A stretch of DNA of 53,686 nucleotides, taken from contig JAKLFE010000031.1 of NCBI GenBank assembly GCA_022711355.1, positions 1-53,686 of the forward strand, read 5' to 3'. The notes under the pieces were generated by a model. That model ran no database searches and had not been told where the DNA came from. It saw only the letters and a program-made list of their open reading frames with translations. How positions within the stretch are numbered: the stretch's first letter is position 1; every line of letters begins with the position of its first letter. The position numbers and the translations under genes are program-made. Positions 15,248 through 22,377 of the stretch are shown here, piece after piece. Source of the DNA: Spirochaetota bacterium. GTDB taxonomy: Bacteria; Spirochaetota; Spirochaetia; Treponematales; Rectinemataceae.

Positions 15248-15748
15248 ATGCAGGACACAAAACCTACGAGCTATCATACCCTCGTCAGCGATCCGGCGGC
15301 CGAGCGGGCCTGGCTGGAGGAGGTGGAGCGCGATGCGGCTGAACGAGCTTTCCTTCGGGCCCGGAGGATATCGTTTTTCCGTTCCTCCTTCCGCCTCTGC
15401 CCTCGGATCGCGCTAGGCGAGAGGGGCGAGCCCGTCGTCGCCGGTTGGATCGACGCGGAAGGACGCATCCATCGAGGCCTCCCCCTCCTCGGCAGGGGCC
15501 TCGCCAGACCCTGGATCAGGGCCTATCTCGGAGAAGAGCTGCCCCTGCTCCGCCTTCGCCTCGCCCCCGAGGGCGCCTACGTCGAGGGCGGTCAAGCTGG
15601 CACGCTCCTCCTCAGCATACTCGAAGCGAAAGGGCTGCTCGCTTCGGAGTATGTATGGCGAGTCAGCGAGTATGCAACCGATTGCGATTTGCTTTCCTGC
15701 AGACGTACGTATGCTACAGCCGAGGTCGGGCGCGATCGCGCCTGTTGA
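15248..15748 (+). CDS. Small protein of unknown function in the LacI regulon
   Basis: A 166-residue ORF starting at the ATG after GGAGGCGCA. It directly follows the perfect operator, so it is very likely repressed by the adjacent LacI protein. The product is Arg-rich and Glu-rich, has no signal peptide or membrane segment, and matches no family I recognise. The visible middle part (YHTLVSDPAAERAWLEEVERD, later LGRGLARPWIRAYL) looks like normal protein. The last about 30 codons run through operator 3 and look like non-coding sequence read through, so it may be the N-terminal remnant of a longer sugar-related gene. Codon use in the first 130 codons fits real coding DNA. A real but possibly broken gene; moderate confidence. 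Confidence 0.5.
   Translation: MQDTKPTSYHTLVSDPAAERAWLEEVERDAAERAFLRARRISFFRSSFRLCPRIALGERGEPVVAGWIDAEGRIHRGLPLLGRGLARPWIRAYLGEELPLLRLRLAPEGAYVEGGQAGTLLLSILEAKGLLASEYVWRVSEYATDCDLLSCRRTYATAEVGRDRAC
15673..15686. promoter_or_regulatory. LacI-family operator 3
   Basis: TGCAACCGATTGCG matches the perfect operator at 12 of 14 positions. It lies inside the 3' end of the small ORF, next to a possible promoter (TTGCTT, 15 nt, TATGCT) in an AT-richer stretch. With operator 4 about 72 bp away (close to seven helical turns) it could bind a looping repressor tetramer. Confidence 0.6.
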
Positions 15749-15758
15749 ACCGGTTGGC
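15745..15758. promoter_or_regulatory. Possible LacI-family operator 4
   Basis: TTGAACCGGTTGGC keeps the eight central bases AACCGGTT and matches the consensus at 10 of 14 positions. It sits just after the stop of the small ORF. No gene starts downstream on the plus strand before the convergent Ldh2 gene. Confidence 0.45.
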
Positions 15759-15948
15759 GCTGATGCCGGGCAGCGGGAAGGATTAGCCGAGAAGGGGGGG
15801 AGAGCGCTTGAAGAACCTTCGCGAATAGGAGGGGTGGGGCGCGGGGCAGCGCGACAAGAATCGCGATCTAGTGAGCGATTCGAGGCGCGCTGAACCTTCG
15901 AAGGTTCCCATCCCCGCACTACGCCTCTCAATGAAGTTCGATACAGGG
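15749..15948. other. 200-bp gap without a gene, with a 16-bp palindrome
   Basis: No ORF with coding character starts here although two operator-like sites lie just upstream. It contains GAACCTTCGAAGGTTC, a perfect 16-bp palindrome at 15892-15907, and a half copy GAACCTTCG near 15815. The palindrome could be a terminator stem for either flanking gene, but no T-tract follows. It may mark a deleted operon. Confidence 0.4.
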
Positions 15949-17055
15949 CTAGAAGGGAAGCTTGTGGGGCAGGCCCAGCTTCTCCTTGACCTGCGTGAAG
16001 GCCTTCTTGAGGGGATCGTTGAAGGGCACGCCCTTGTCCTTGCGGAAGAGCCAGGTCTCGTGCTCCTTCTCGCCGGGGGTGTAGATGCGCGCGGCCCCCG
16101 GCGCCTTCTTCGAGGCGCGGAGCTGGCGGCAGATCTCGCCGACCTGCTTCTTGAACTTGTCGAGCTCGACGAAGTTCTCGATCTTGATGGCGAGGAAGCT
16201 GTGGCCGAGCTCGATGGAGCAGGGCTTGCCGTTCGCGTCCACGCCGATGAGGGCCTTCATGAAATTTGCCTGGGAGAGGCAGGAGGAAAGGAGCTCCACG
16301 GTGAGGGTGTTGCCGTAGCCCTTGTAGCCGCCCAGGTCCTCGCCGAGGCCGCCCAGGGGGGTGAGGGCCGCGAGGTCCTTGGTCAGGTCGACGAGGACCT
16401 GCTGCGTGTCGTGGCGGTACTTGCCGTCCTGGCCGATGACCCAGCCGTCGGGCAGCTCCTTGCCCAGCCTGCCGTAGAGCTCGAGCTTGCCGCGCTGCGT
16501 GACCGAGGTCGCATAGTCGGGCATGTAGGGGAAATCCTCGTCGGAAGGCATGCCCCAGGTCATGGGGTTGGTGCCGAGCATGGGCTCGACGCCCCAGGTC
16601 GGGGCGATGGAGGGGCGGGCGCTCGTGGTGGTCATGCCGATCATGCCGCGGTCGATAGCCATCTGGGGGTAGTAGAAGGCCGCTCCGTAATGGGTCGAGT
16701 TTCGGACTACGGTCATGCCCAGGCCGCATTTGTCGGCCTTCTCGATGGCCATCTGCATGGCGCGCTTGGCGATATAGTGGCCCATGCCGTTGTGGCCGTC
16801 GATGACGGCGGTGCTCGGGCTCTCCTTGACGACCTCGAAATCGGTCTTCGGATTCTGGGTTCCGGCCCAGATGCGGTCCAGGTAGATCGGCTTGAAGCGG
16901 CCCACGCCGTGGGAATCGACCCCGCGCTTGTCGGCGGCTATGAGGACGTTGGCGCAGACGACCGCCTCCTCGTGCGGCACGCCGATGGCCTCGAAGCCCG
17001 CGCGCATGAAATCCTCGACCTCGTCGAAGGCCCACCAGGTCACGCGATCATCCAT
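15949..17055 (-). CDS. Ldh2-family NAD(P)-dependent 2-hydroxyacid oxidoreductase (malate/L-lactate/sulfolactate type)
   Basis: A 368-residue dehydrogenase of the malate/L-lactate dehydrogenase (Ldh2/AllD/ComC) family, which oxidises 2-hydroxyacids with NAD(P)+ through a fold unlike classical LDH. ADKRGVDSHGVGRF carries the conserved catalytic-region His of the family, and VRNSTHYGAAFYYP the second conserved block. TNPMTWGMP and the glycine-rich LGGYKGYGNTL are also typical. Malate, lactate, ureidoglycolate and sulfolactate are all possible substrates. The ATG at 17055 is chosen because GAGAGGAG precedes it; the frame stays open further upstream through the divergent promoter region. A GGCTATACT -10 lies 33 bp upstream. 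Whether the nearby LacI protein controls it is not shown. Confidence 0.92.
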   Translation of the reverse strand: MDDRVTWWAFDEVEDFMRAGFEAIGVPHEEAVVCANVLIAADKRGVDSHGVGRFKPIYLDRIWAGTQNPKTDFEVVKESPSTAVIDGHNGMGHYIAKRAMQMAIEKADKCGLGMTVVRNSTHYGAAFYYPQMAIDRGMIGMTTTSARPSIAPTWGVEPMLGTNPMTWGMPSDEDFPYMPDYATSVTQRGKLELYGRLGKELPDGWVIGQDGKYRHDTQQVLVDLTKDLAALTPLGGLGEDLGGYKGYGNTLTVELLSSCLSQANFMKALIGVDANGKPCSIELGHSFLAIKIENFVELDKFKKQVGEICRQLRASKKAPGAARIYTPGEKEHETWLFRKDKGVPFNDPLKKAFTQVKEKLGLPHKLPF

Positions 17056-17068
17056 CTCTAGACTCCTC

Positions 17069-17108
17069 TCTCGCGAATGTAAGCGATAGTATAGCCTCTT
17101 TCTCGCGA
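17069..17108. repeat. Pair of TCTCGCGA direct repeats flanking a promoter
   Basis: TCTCGCGA occurs at 17069-17076 and 17101-17108, 32 bp apart (about three helical turns), bracketing the -10 box of the Ldh2 gene (17088-17093). The core TCGCGA is itself palindromic, so both may be half-sites or full sites for a regulator acting on the divergent Ldh2/FecR-like promoters. Confidence 0.4.
17088..17093 (-). promoter_or_regulatory. Candidate -10 box of the Ldh2 gene
   Basis: On the minus strand the sequence reads GGCTATACT, with TATACT at 17093-17088, 33 bp before the ATG. A recognisable -35 is not evident. Confidence 0.5.
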
Positions 17109-17145
17109 TAGCGGAAGGATGGAGGCGCCTCGGCCGGGCATGCGC

Positions 17146-17151
17146 TATACT
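17146..17151 (+). promoter_or_regulatory. Candidate -10 box of the FecR-like/cyclase pair
   Basis: GCTATACT with TATACT at 17146-17151, 31 bp upstream of the ATG at 17183. CGGAGGGA forms the ribosome-binding site. No good -35 is seen. Confidence 0.5.
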
Positions 17152-17182
17152 GTGGGCAGCGAGAAACCAGTCGGAGGGACCA

Positions 17183-18112
17183 ATGAGGACGAGGAAAGCA
17201 TTCCTGTTCGCGGTCGCCTTCATCGCGGCCGCCGCGGCCGCCGCCCTCGAGGCCGCGGCCGGCTCCATCCTCTCCCTTTCAGGGGAAGTCAGGATCGACG
17301 CCTTCGGCAGGGGCTCCTTCATACCGGCCCTCGCGGGAGACTCGCTCTACCGATCGAGCGTGATCGCGACGGGAGCGACGGGCCAGGCCCTGCTGCGGCT
17401 CGGCGGGCAGGAGATCGCCGTCCCGCCCGGCTCGCGGTCGGCCGTCGCGGAGCTCATCAAGCTAGCCGAGCGGAAGAAGTCGCTCTCCTTCTTCAAGCCC
17501 CTCGCCGAGCTCATCCGCGTTATCGGGGAGTCGGCGGGAGGGAGGGAGGACCTCAGCCTCGGCACCCGGGCCGCCGAGGCGGGCGCTCAGGCGAAGCAGG
17601 AGTGGTACCTCGAGGACAGCGCCGAGTCCCTCTACCGGGAAGCAATGGAGAAACTCGATACGGGAGAGTACCGAGCCGCCCTCGCGACCCTGGCCAGGGC
17701 CCCCGTGGAGCCCGGGGAGCCCCTCTTCGTCGAGATCCGCCGGGCCCAGGGCAGCTGCCACTTCGCCCTCGATTCCTTCGGCGAAGCCGAGCTCGCCTTC
17801 GCCGACGCCTCGCAGCTTGCCGCGACCTCGGGAGGGGCGGCCTATCCCGTCGAGCTCCGCTCAAGCCTCCTCTTCGAGCTGGGCGCGTCGCGCTTCATGC
17901 TCGGCAAGGACGCCCAGGCCGTCGCCCCCCTCGAGACATCGCTCGCCGGCCTTCCCGAGCCCCTGGCTCCCCACGCGTATTACTTCCTGATCAAGGCCCT
18001 CTACGCCTCGGGGAACGCGCGCGGGGCCGCCCAGGCCCTCGACCGGGCCCGGGCGAAGTTCAAGGGCGGGCCCTACGCCGAGCGTTTCGCCCTCGGCCTC
18101 GACGAGCTCTAG
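17183..18112 (+). CDS. FecR-like periplasmic protein with TPR-like C-terminal region
   Basis: A 309-residue exported protein. An N-terminal signal peptide (cleavage near EAAAG, residue 27) leads to a FecR-type beta segment (about 28-85: SILSLSGEVRIDAFGRGSFIPALAGDSLYRSSVIATG, here cited as landmarks around residues 28-64) in which a scaffold is 'charged' at the membrane surface. Residues about 145-309 are helical, with alternating Ala-rich pairs that look like tetratricopeptide repeats (EYRAALATLARAP, GNARGAAQALDRARAKF). It starts after CGGAGGGACCA and is followed 9 nt later by the CHASE2 cyclase gene. It is plausibly the periplasmic partner of the cyclase's CHASE2 sensor. Domain-level call only; no ligand can be named. 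Confidence 0.7.
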   Translation: MRTRKAFLFAVAFIAAAAAAALEAAAGSILSLSGEVRIDAFGRGSFIPALAGDSLYRSSVIATGATGQALLRLGGQEIAVPPGSRSAVAELIKLAERKKSLSFFKPLAELIRVIGESAGGREDLSLGTRAAEAGAQAKQEWYLEDSAESLYREAMEKLDTGEYRAALATLARAPVEPGEPLFVEIRRAQGSCHFALDSFGEAELAFADASQLAATSGGAAYPVELRSSLLFELGASRFMLGKDAQAVAPLETSLAGLPEPLAPHAYYFLIKALYASGNARGAAQALDRARAKFKGGPYAERFALGLDEL

Positions 18113-18121
18113 GATCCTGCC

Positions 18122-19813
18122 GTGCGCCGCGCCCTCCTCGTCCTCCTCGCGGGCCTCGCCGCCGGCTCCCTCTTCCTCGGCGAGGAGAATCCCGCCGAGC
18201 TGCTCAGCCTCGACCTCCGCTTCGCCGCGGCCGCCGCCCTCGAGCCCCGGGGAGAGATCTCGGAGCGGGTGGCGATCGTCCTCATGGACCGAGGCTCGGA
18301 GGAGGCCCTCGGCAGGCCGGCGGGCGTCTCCTGGAGGAGATACCACCCGAGCCTCGTCGATACGCTCCTGGCTTCAGGCGCCGCCCTCGTGGCCTTCGAC
18401 GCCGAATTCGCCGAGGAATCCCCGGAATGGGACGCGGCGCTCGGCTCCGCCTTCCGCGCCTCGGGCCGCGTCGTCGCGGGGGAATCCTTTCCCGGCGGCA
18501 CGGCCTCCTCCCTTCGCGCTTCCTTCGCCGCCATCGGCGACCTGCGCATCCGGAGCTATTATTCGGTCCCGCGCCGCGTGCTCCCCACGACGCCGCCCCC
18601 CCTCTGCGCCGCGGCGGCCCGCATCCTCGCGGCCCGCGAGGAGATCCCGGCGCCGGAGCTGAGCCCCGCGGGCTTCTGGATCGATTTCCGAAAGCCCCCG
18701 GCCTACTTCCCGGCCCTGCCCTACGCCGCCGTCCTCGGGGCGAAGGAGGGCAGGGCCGCGGACGAGGCCAGGACCCCATTATCGGTCTTCGCGGGCAAAG
18801 CCGTCCTCGTCGGCGACGCGGTCGGGTCCGACCGGCATCCCTTCCCCAACAGCCTCGGCCTGAAGCGCCCGGGCGTCCTCGGCCAGGCCTACGCACTGGA
18901 GACCCTCCTCGAAGGCTCGTCCATCGCGGGGCCGGATACCCGGGGCCGCTTCCTCGTCCTCGCCGGGGCCGCGGCCCTCGCCGTCGCGGGCTCTTCGGCG
19001 AGGCGGCGATGGCTTCGCGTCGCCGCCGGCATCGGCCTCCCCCTCGCCGCGCTCGCGAGCGGCCTTATCCTCCTCGCCTCCACGGGCTTCTGGCTTCCCC
19101 TCGCGCCGATCCTCGCCGCCTTCTCGGCGGCCTTCCTCGCCGATCGCGCCGCGCGGCGCCGGGAGCTCCGCTCGAGGCTGGCCAAGGCGGTGGGCTTCGA
19201 TCCCTCTTTAGCCGAGGCCTTCCGCGCCGAGGCGGCCAAGGCGGGCGGCACCCTCGAGCGGGAGGCGGCCATCCTCGTGGCCGACGTCAGGGGCTCCACC
19301 CGCTTCGTCTCGGAGGCAGGCCCCCGAGTCGCGGCGCGGGTCATGGGGGAATACCTCGCGGCGATGGAGCGCTGCGTGACCGCGGAGGGCGGCTACGTCA
19401 ACAAATTCGTCGGGGACGAGATAGTCGCCGTCTTCGGCTTCCCCCTGGCCGCGGAGGGCTGCGCCTCGCGGGCGCTCCGCGCAGCCCTGGCTATGTTCGC
19501 CTCGCTCGAGGAGCTCAAGCGAGCCTGGGAGGGCGGGGGCCTGCCCCAGCTGGCCGGCATGGGCGTCGGCCTGGATTACGGCCCCGCCAGCTTCTTCGAG
19601 GTGGGGGGGAGGAGCAAGAGCCAGTTCGACCTGGTCGGCGACTGCATCAACGGCGCTTCGAGGATAGAGGCCATGACCAAGGAGCTCGGGGAGCCCCTCC
19701 TCGTCTCGGGAGAGCTCCTCGCCCGGCTCGACGAGCAGCTCCGCTCCGGGTTCCGCTTGAAGGCTAAGGCGAGCATCCGCGGCCAGGGGGAGCGGGAGCT
19801 CTACGCGAGGTAG
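18122..19813 (+). CDS. CHASE2-domain class III adenylate cyclase
   Basis: A 563-residue membrane cyclase making cAMP. An N-terminal TM is followed by a periplasmic CHASE2 domain (about 25-270), with the family-typical VAIVLMDRGSEE and FDAEFAEES. Three TM segments (about 275-345) lead to a cytoplasmic class III cyclase domain. Both metal aspartates are visible in LVADVRGSTRF and VGDEIVAVFG. The purine-specifying pair is Lys (NKFVGDE) and Asp (FDLVGD), and the transition-state Asn/Arg are in INGASRIE, so it should be an active adenylate cyclase. The start is GTG at 18122. The gene follows the FecR-like gene by 9 nt and overlaps the convergent TtcA-like gene by 13 bp. A cAMP target, the CNG channel, lies 15 kb away. 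Confidence 0.92.
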   Translation: MRRALLVLLAGLAAGSLFLGEENPAELLSLDLRFAAAAALEPRGEISERVAIVLMDRGSEEALGRPAGVSWRRYHPSLVDTLLASGAALVAFDAEFAEESPEWDAALGSAFRASGRVVAGESFPGGTASSLRASFAAIGDLRIRSYYSVPRRVLPTTPPPLCAAAARILAAREEIPAPELSPAGFWIDFRKPPAYFPALPYAAVLGAKEGRAADEARTPLSVFAGKAVLVGDAVGSDRHPFPNSLGLKRPGVLGQAYALETLLEGSSIAGPDTRGRFLVLAGAAALAVAGSSARRRWLRVAAGIGLPLAALASGLILLASTGFWLPLAPILAAFSAAFLADRAARRRELRSRLAKAVGFDPSLAEAFRAEAAKAGGTLEREAAILVADVRGSTRFVSEAGPRVAARVMGEYLAAMERCVTAEGGYVNKFVGDEIVAVFGFPLAAEGCASRALRAALAMFASLEELKRAWEGGGLPQLAGMGVGLDYGPASFFEVGGRSKSQFDLVGDCINGASRIEAMTKELGEPLLVSGELLARLDEQLRSGFRLKAKASIRGQGERELYAR

Positions 19814-20517
19814 TCGGGCTTCACCCGGGACATCGAGGCGAAGAGGTTGCGCTTCTGGTCGCTCGATCCGCCCGTGAGCTCGGCGATCTTGGCCCGCACC
19901 TCCCTTCGGCGCGAGGCGCCGTCGAAGCCGCAGCTGCAGGTGATGGAGCGGAAGCCCTTCTCCTCCGCGAAGGCGATGATCTGCCGCTCCTCGCAGAGGG
20001 CGAGGGGGCGGATCACCGCCAAGGGATACTTCGCGTAGCGCACGACCGGCGGCATCGTGGAGATCTCGGCCTTGTGCAGCATGTTCATGATGAGGGTCTC
20101 GACGATGTCGTCGAGGTGGTGGCCGAGGGCGATTTTATTGAAGCCCTTGGCCATGGCGTAGCGGATAAGCTCGGTCCTCCGCTGGGTCGAGCACCAGTAG
20201 CAGTTCATCGACTCGCCCGGCTTCAGGCGCTCCCGCACCGGGACGAAGAGGCGCTCGAGGGGGATGCCCCACTCGGCGAAGCGGGCGTCGAGGGCGCGGA
20301 AATCGTGGCGCTCCCCGATATCGGTGTCGATGTGGAGGGCGGCGATCTCGTAGCGCTCCGGCCACCAGCGCCGCTTGAGGGCGAGGTCGTAGGCCAAGGC
20401 GGTGGAGTCCTTCCCTCCCGAGGTCCCGATGAGGATCCGGTCGCCGTCGCCGATCATCTCGTAGCGCCGCAAGGCGACTTCGACGAGCTTGGCGACCGTA
20501 GTTTCGGCGTTCTTCAT
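19801..20517 (-). CDS. ttcA: TtcA-like tRNA 2-thiolation PP-loop enzyme
   Basis: A 238-residue ATP-pyrophosphatase-type enzyme. The PP-loop SGGKDS is at 33-38. The CxxC pair in MNCYWCS and the later ITCSCGF match the cysteines that hold a [4Fe-4S] cluster in TtcA, which makes 2-thiocytidine at tRNA position 32. The conserved LGHHLDDIVETL block is also present. It is close in length to short TtcA homologues; some relatives thiolate other positions, so the exact tRNA nucleotide is uncertain. The gene lies downstream of HU with a strong hairpin between them and overlaps the end of the CHASE2 cyclase gene. Confidence 0.85.
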   Translation of the reverse strand: MKNAETTVAKLVEVALRRYEMIGDGDRILIGTSGGKDSTALAYDLALKRRWWPERYEIAALHIDTDIGERHDFRALDARFAEWGIPLERLFVPVRERLKPGESMNCYWCSTQRRTELIRYAMAKGFNKIALGHHLDDIVETLIMNMLHKAEISTMPPVVRYAKYPLAVIRPLALCEERQIIAFAEEKGFRSITCSCGFDGASRRREVRAKIAELTGGSSDQKRNLFASMSRVKPDYLA

Positions 20518-20582
20518 GTCTGCGGCTTTATCGAGCGGAGGGGCGGGGGCGGATGGAGGGGCGCGATGCGCGCGCCTGTCGC

Positions 20583-20620
20583 CATCGAAGGGGCCGCCGA
20601 GACCGGCGGCCCCTTCGATG
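20583..20620 (-). terminator. 16-bp perfect hairpin between HU and ttcA
   Basis: CATCGAAGGGGCCGCC (20583-20598) pairs perfectly with 20605-20620 around a 6-nt loop, 13 bp after the HU stop. No T-run follows on the minus strand, so it may act as a transcript-stabilising or pausing hairpin as much as a terminator. Confidence 0.65.
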
Positions 20621-20633
20621 TGGGCAGCGGCGC

Positions 20634-20948
20634 TTACTTGGCGCCGAGGATGGCGTCCTTGCAGGCCTTGGAAACGGTCATCTTGACCGCGGTCTTGGCG
20701 GGGATCTTGATGGCCTCGCCGGTGGCGGGGTTGCGGCCGACGCGGGCCTTGCGCTTGTTGAGCTTGAGGATGCCGAGGCCGGGGACCGCGAACTTCTTGT
20801 TCTTCTTGGTCTCGCGATAGGCGAGCTCGACGAGGGACTCGAGGAAGGCGGCGACCTGCTTCTTGGTGAGCTCGTTCTTCTCGGCGAGCTGCGCGATGAT
20901 CTGCGCCTTCGTCATGGCCTTGGGAGCGGTTTCTTTAGCTGTGGGCAT
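20634..20948 (-). CDS. HU-family histone-like DNA-binding protein
   Basis: A 104-residue nucleoid protein. After a short extra N-terminal arm (about 13 residues, PTAKETAPKA), it shows the HU/IHF fold: TKAQIIAQLAEKNELTKKQV, then the GLGILKLNKRKARVGRNPATGE region with the GRNPxTG DNA-intercalating beta-arm, ending in a KACKDAIL helix. Two in-frame ATGs are close together. AAAGGAG abuts the first and lies 6 nt before the second, so I chose 20948. The promoter is TTGCGA, 17 nt, TATTAT. HU bends and compacts DNA and is expected to be abundant, consistent with its strong promoter and strong hairpin. Confidence 0.95.
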   Translation of the reverse strand: MPTAKETAPKAMTKAQIIAQLAEKNELTKKQVAAFLESLVELAYRETKKNKKFAVPGLGILKLNKRKARVGRNPATGEAIKIPAKTAVKMTVSKACKDAILGAK

Positions 20949-20974
20949 TGTCATCTCCTTTGCGAGTTTCCGTT

Positions 20975-21003
20975 ATAATAGCGCCGCGGCTCGGTATTCG
21001 CAA
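20975..21003 (-). promoter_or_regulatory. HU promoter
   Basis: On the minus strand TTGCGA (21003-20998), 17 nt, TATTAT (20980-20975), then a short leader with AAAGGAG before the ATG at 20948. Confidence 0.7.
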
Positions 21004-21033
21004 GCCTTTTCGCGCGGTAATGCGCGAAAAGGC
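21004..21033. terminator. Hairpin terminator downstream of the CEPT-like gene
   Basis: A perfect 12-bp stem, GCCTTTTCGCGC (21004-21015) with 21022-21033, around a 6-nt loop. It lies 24 bp beyond the stop of the minus-strand phosphotransferase gene, just upstream of the HU promoter. On the plus strand it is followed by a T-run, but no plus-strand gene precedes it. Confidence 0.6.
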
Positions 21034-21056
21034 CCGTTTTTACGCCTCAGAATTCC

Positions 21057-22232
21057 TTATCGCCGGCGATCGAGGAATTCGCGCAGGGCTTCGGCCCTCC
21101 GCTCGCTCCTCGCGCGAAGGCGGGCCACGAAGGCGGGCAGGAAATAGCTTCCCTCCGATCCTTGGACGGGCCCGAGGAGGCCCAGGCCGCAGACCTCCTC
21201 GACCCGCGATACGGCCCGGTGGAACTGGAGGGCGAGCTTGAGGAGGGTCCAGGTCAGGGCCGCCCAGCCGAAGGCCGCGATCTGCAAGGAGCTCGCCCCG
21301 GGGACGAGGCAGGAGGCGAGGAGGAGCATATCGAGGAAGGCGAGGTCGGCGGGGAAATAGCCGTATTCCAGGCCCATGAGGCGTTCGCGGAGGAGGTCGC
21401 CCGAGAAGCGCGACGCGCTGAAGCCCAGGAGGAGCCCGCCGAACAGCGTGCCCATGGGCCCGACCCGGGCGGAGGCGAGGTGGGTCCAGAGGGCGAGGGG
21501 GGCGAGGCCGGCGAGCATGGCGGCGAGCCTCTCCAGCCCACCCGTCGTCGAGAGGCAGCGGAGGCTGACCGCGAGGACGGAGATGCCGTAGAAAGCGAAG
21601 ACGAGCTGTATCGGCGCCAGCCCGAGGGGGAGGGGCCTGGCCCAGAAATCGTAGCCGGTGGCTCCGATGGCGATGAGCAGGGCGATGTTGAGGAAGACCC
21701 CCTCGTCGGCCGAGAGGGGATCGAAGACGAGGATGCCGGTCTTCCGAACGGCCTCGAGGGTCAAGAAGTCGGCGGCCGCGAAAAGGGCGACGAGGAGGGC
21801 CGCGAGGAGGGGAGGGAGGACCGGGAAGGCGAGGATGAGGCCCAAGGGGAGGAGGAAGGCGTTGAAGGAATCGAACCAGTGGTCGACGAACTCGCCCAGG
21901 GGCCCCGCCGCACCCGTCCTCCTGGCCTGCATCCCGTCGAGGGCGTCGAGGGTGTGGTAGAAGAAAATAGATCCCGCCGCTAGGAAGAAGAGCCAGGACG
22001 GCGCTCCTCCTCGCAGGCCGGCTGGACCCCAGGGTATCCCGGCGAGGAGGATGAAGGCGAACCAGGAGCCGAGGTTCCCGACCATGCTCAGCATGTTCGC
22101 GTTGGCGCCCGGCGGTATAGCCTTGATGGCGAGCGCCCACCAGTGACGAAGCAAATATTTATCTAACAACGAATTATTTATGCTCTTGTAGGAATAGCGC
22201 AGGGGGCGCTCGGGATCGACGTACCGTTCCAT
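21057..22232 (-). CDS. CDP-alcohol phosphotransferase, choline/ethanolamine phosphotransferase-like
   Basis: A 391-residue polytopic enzyme (about ten TM segments). The CDP-alcohol phosphotransferase motif is complete: D96-x2-D99-G-x2-A103-R104-x8-G113-x3-D117-x3-D121, in DALDGMQARRTGAAGPLGEF. The sequence around it (DGxQARRTxxxxPLGExxDH) and the length resemble eukaryotic choline/ethanolamine phosphotransferases that join CDP-choline or CDP-ethanolamine to diacylglycerol, rather than the shorter bacterial PgsA/PssA. Treponema denticola is known to make phosphatidylcholine by such a Kennedy-type route, so this is a good candidate. The head group is not determined by sequence alone. The ATG at 22232 is divergent from tyrS. 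Confidence 0.85.
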   Translation of the reverse strand: MERYVDPERPLRYSYKSINNSLLDKYLLRHWWALAIKAIPPGANANMLSMVGNLGSWFAFILLAGIPWGPAGLRGGAPSWLFFLAAGSIFFYHTLDALDGMQARRTGAAGPLGEFVDHWFDSFNAFLLPLGLILAFPVLPPLLAALLVALFAAADFLTLEAVRKTGILVFDPLSADEGVFLNIALLIAIGATGYDFWARPLPLGLAPIQLVFAFYGISVLAVSLRCLSTTGGLERLAAMLAGLAPLALWTHLASARVGPMGTLFGGLLLGFSASRFSGDLLRERLMGLEYGYFPADLAFLDMLLLASCLVPGASSLQIAAFGWAALTWTLLKLALQFHRAVSRVEEVCGLGLLGPVQGSEGSYFLPAFVARLRARSERRAEALREFLDRRR

Positions 22233-22330
22233 GCCTGACCTTGCCCGATCGTTACGCGTTGTATGAGTACCGCGGTAATAAATAATACCGAGGCGAGGAG
22301 GGGAGGGGCAAGGGTAGGCCGCGGCATTAC

Positions 22331-22360
22331 TTGAGGCGCGGGGAAGCGAAAGGCTATACT
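22331..22360 (+). promoter_or_regulatory. tyrS promoter
   Basis: TTGAGG (22331-22336), 18 nt, TATACT (22355-22360) preceded by GGC. A GGAGGA ribosome-binding site lies just before the ATG at 22378; the predicted leader is about 11 nt. An AT-rich patch at about 22140-22290 probably holds the divergent phosphotransferase promoter. Confidence 0.65.
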
Positions 22361-22377
22361 GCGGCGCGGAGGAAGCA

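Noticed and set aside
15763..15786. A seven-codon ATG frame after operator 4
   Set aside because: No ribosome-binding site and too short to be supported as a gene or leader peptide.
17056..17322. Extension of the Ldh2 protein by 89 N-terminal residues
   Set aside because: It would cover the divergent promoter region and the start of the FecR-like gene; the good ribosome-binding site and family length favour the ATG at 17055.
21004..21033. Terminator for a plus-strand gene (T-run follows on the plus strand)
   Set aside because: No plausible plus-strand gene precedes it; the frames there are antisense to HU.
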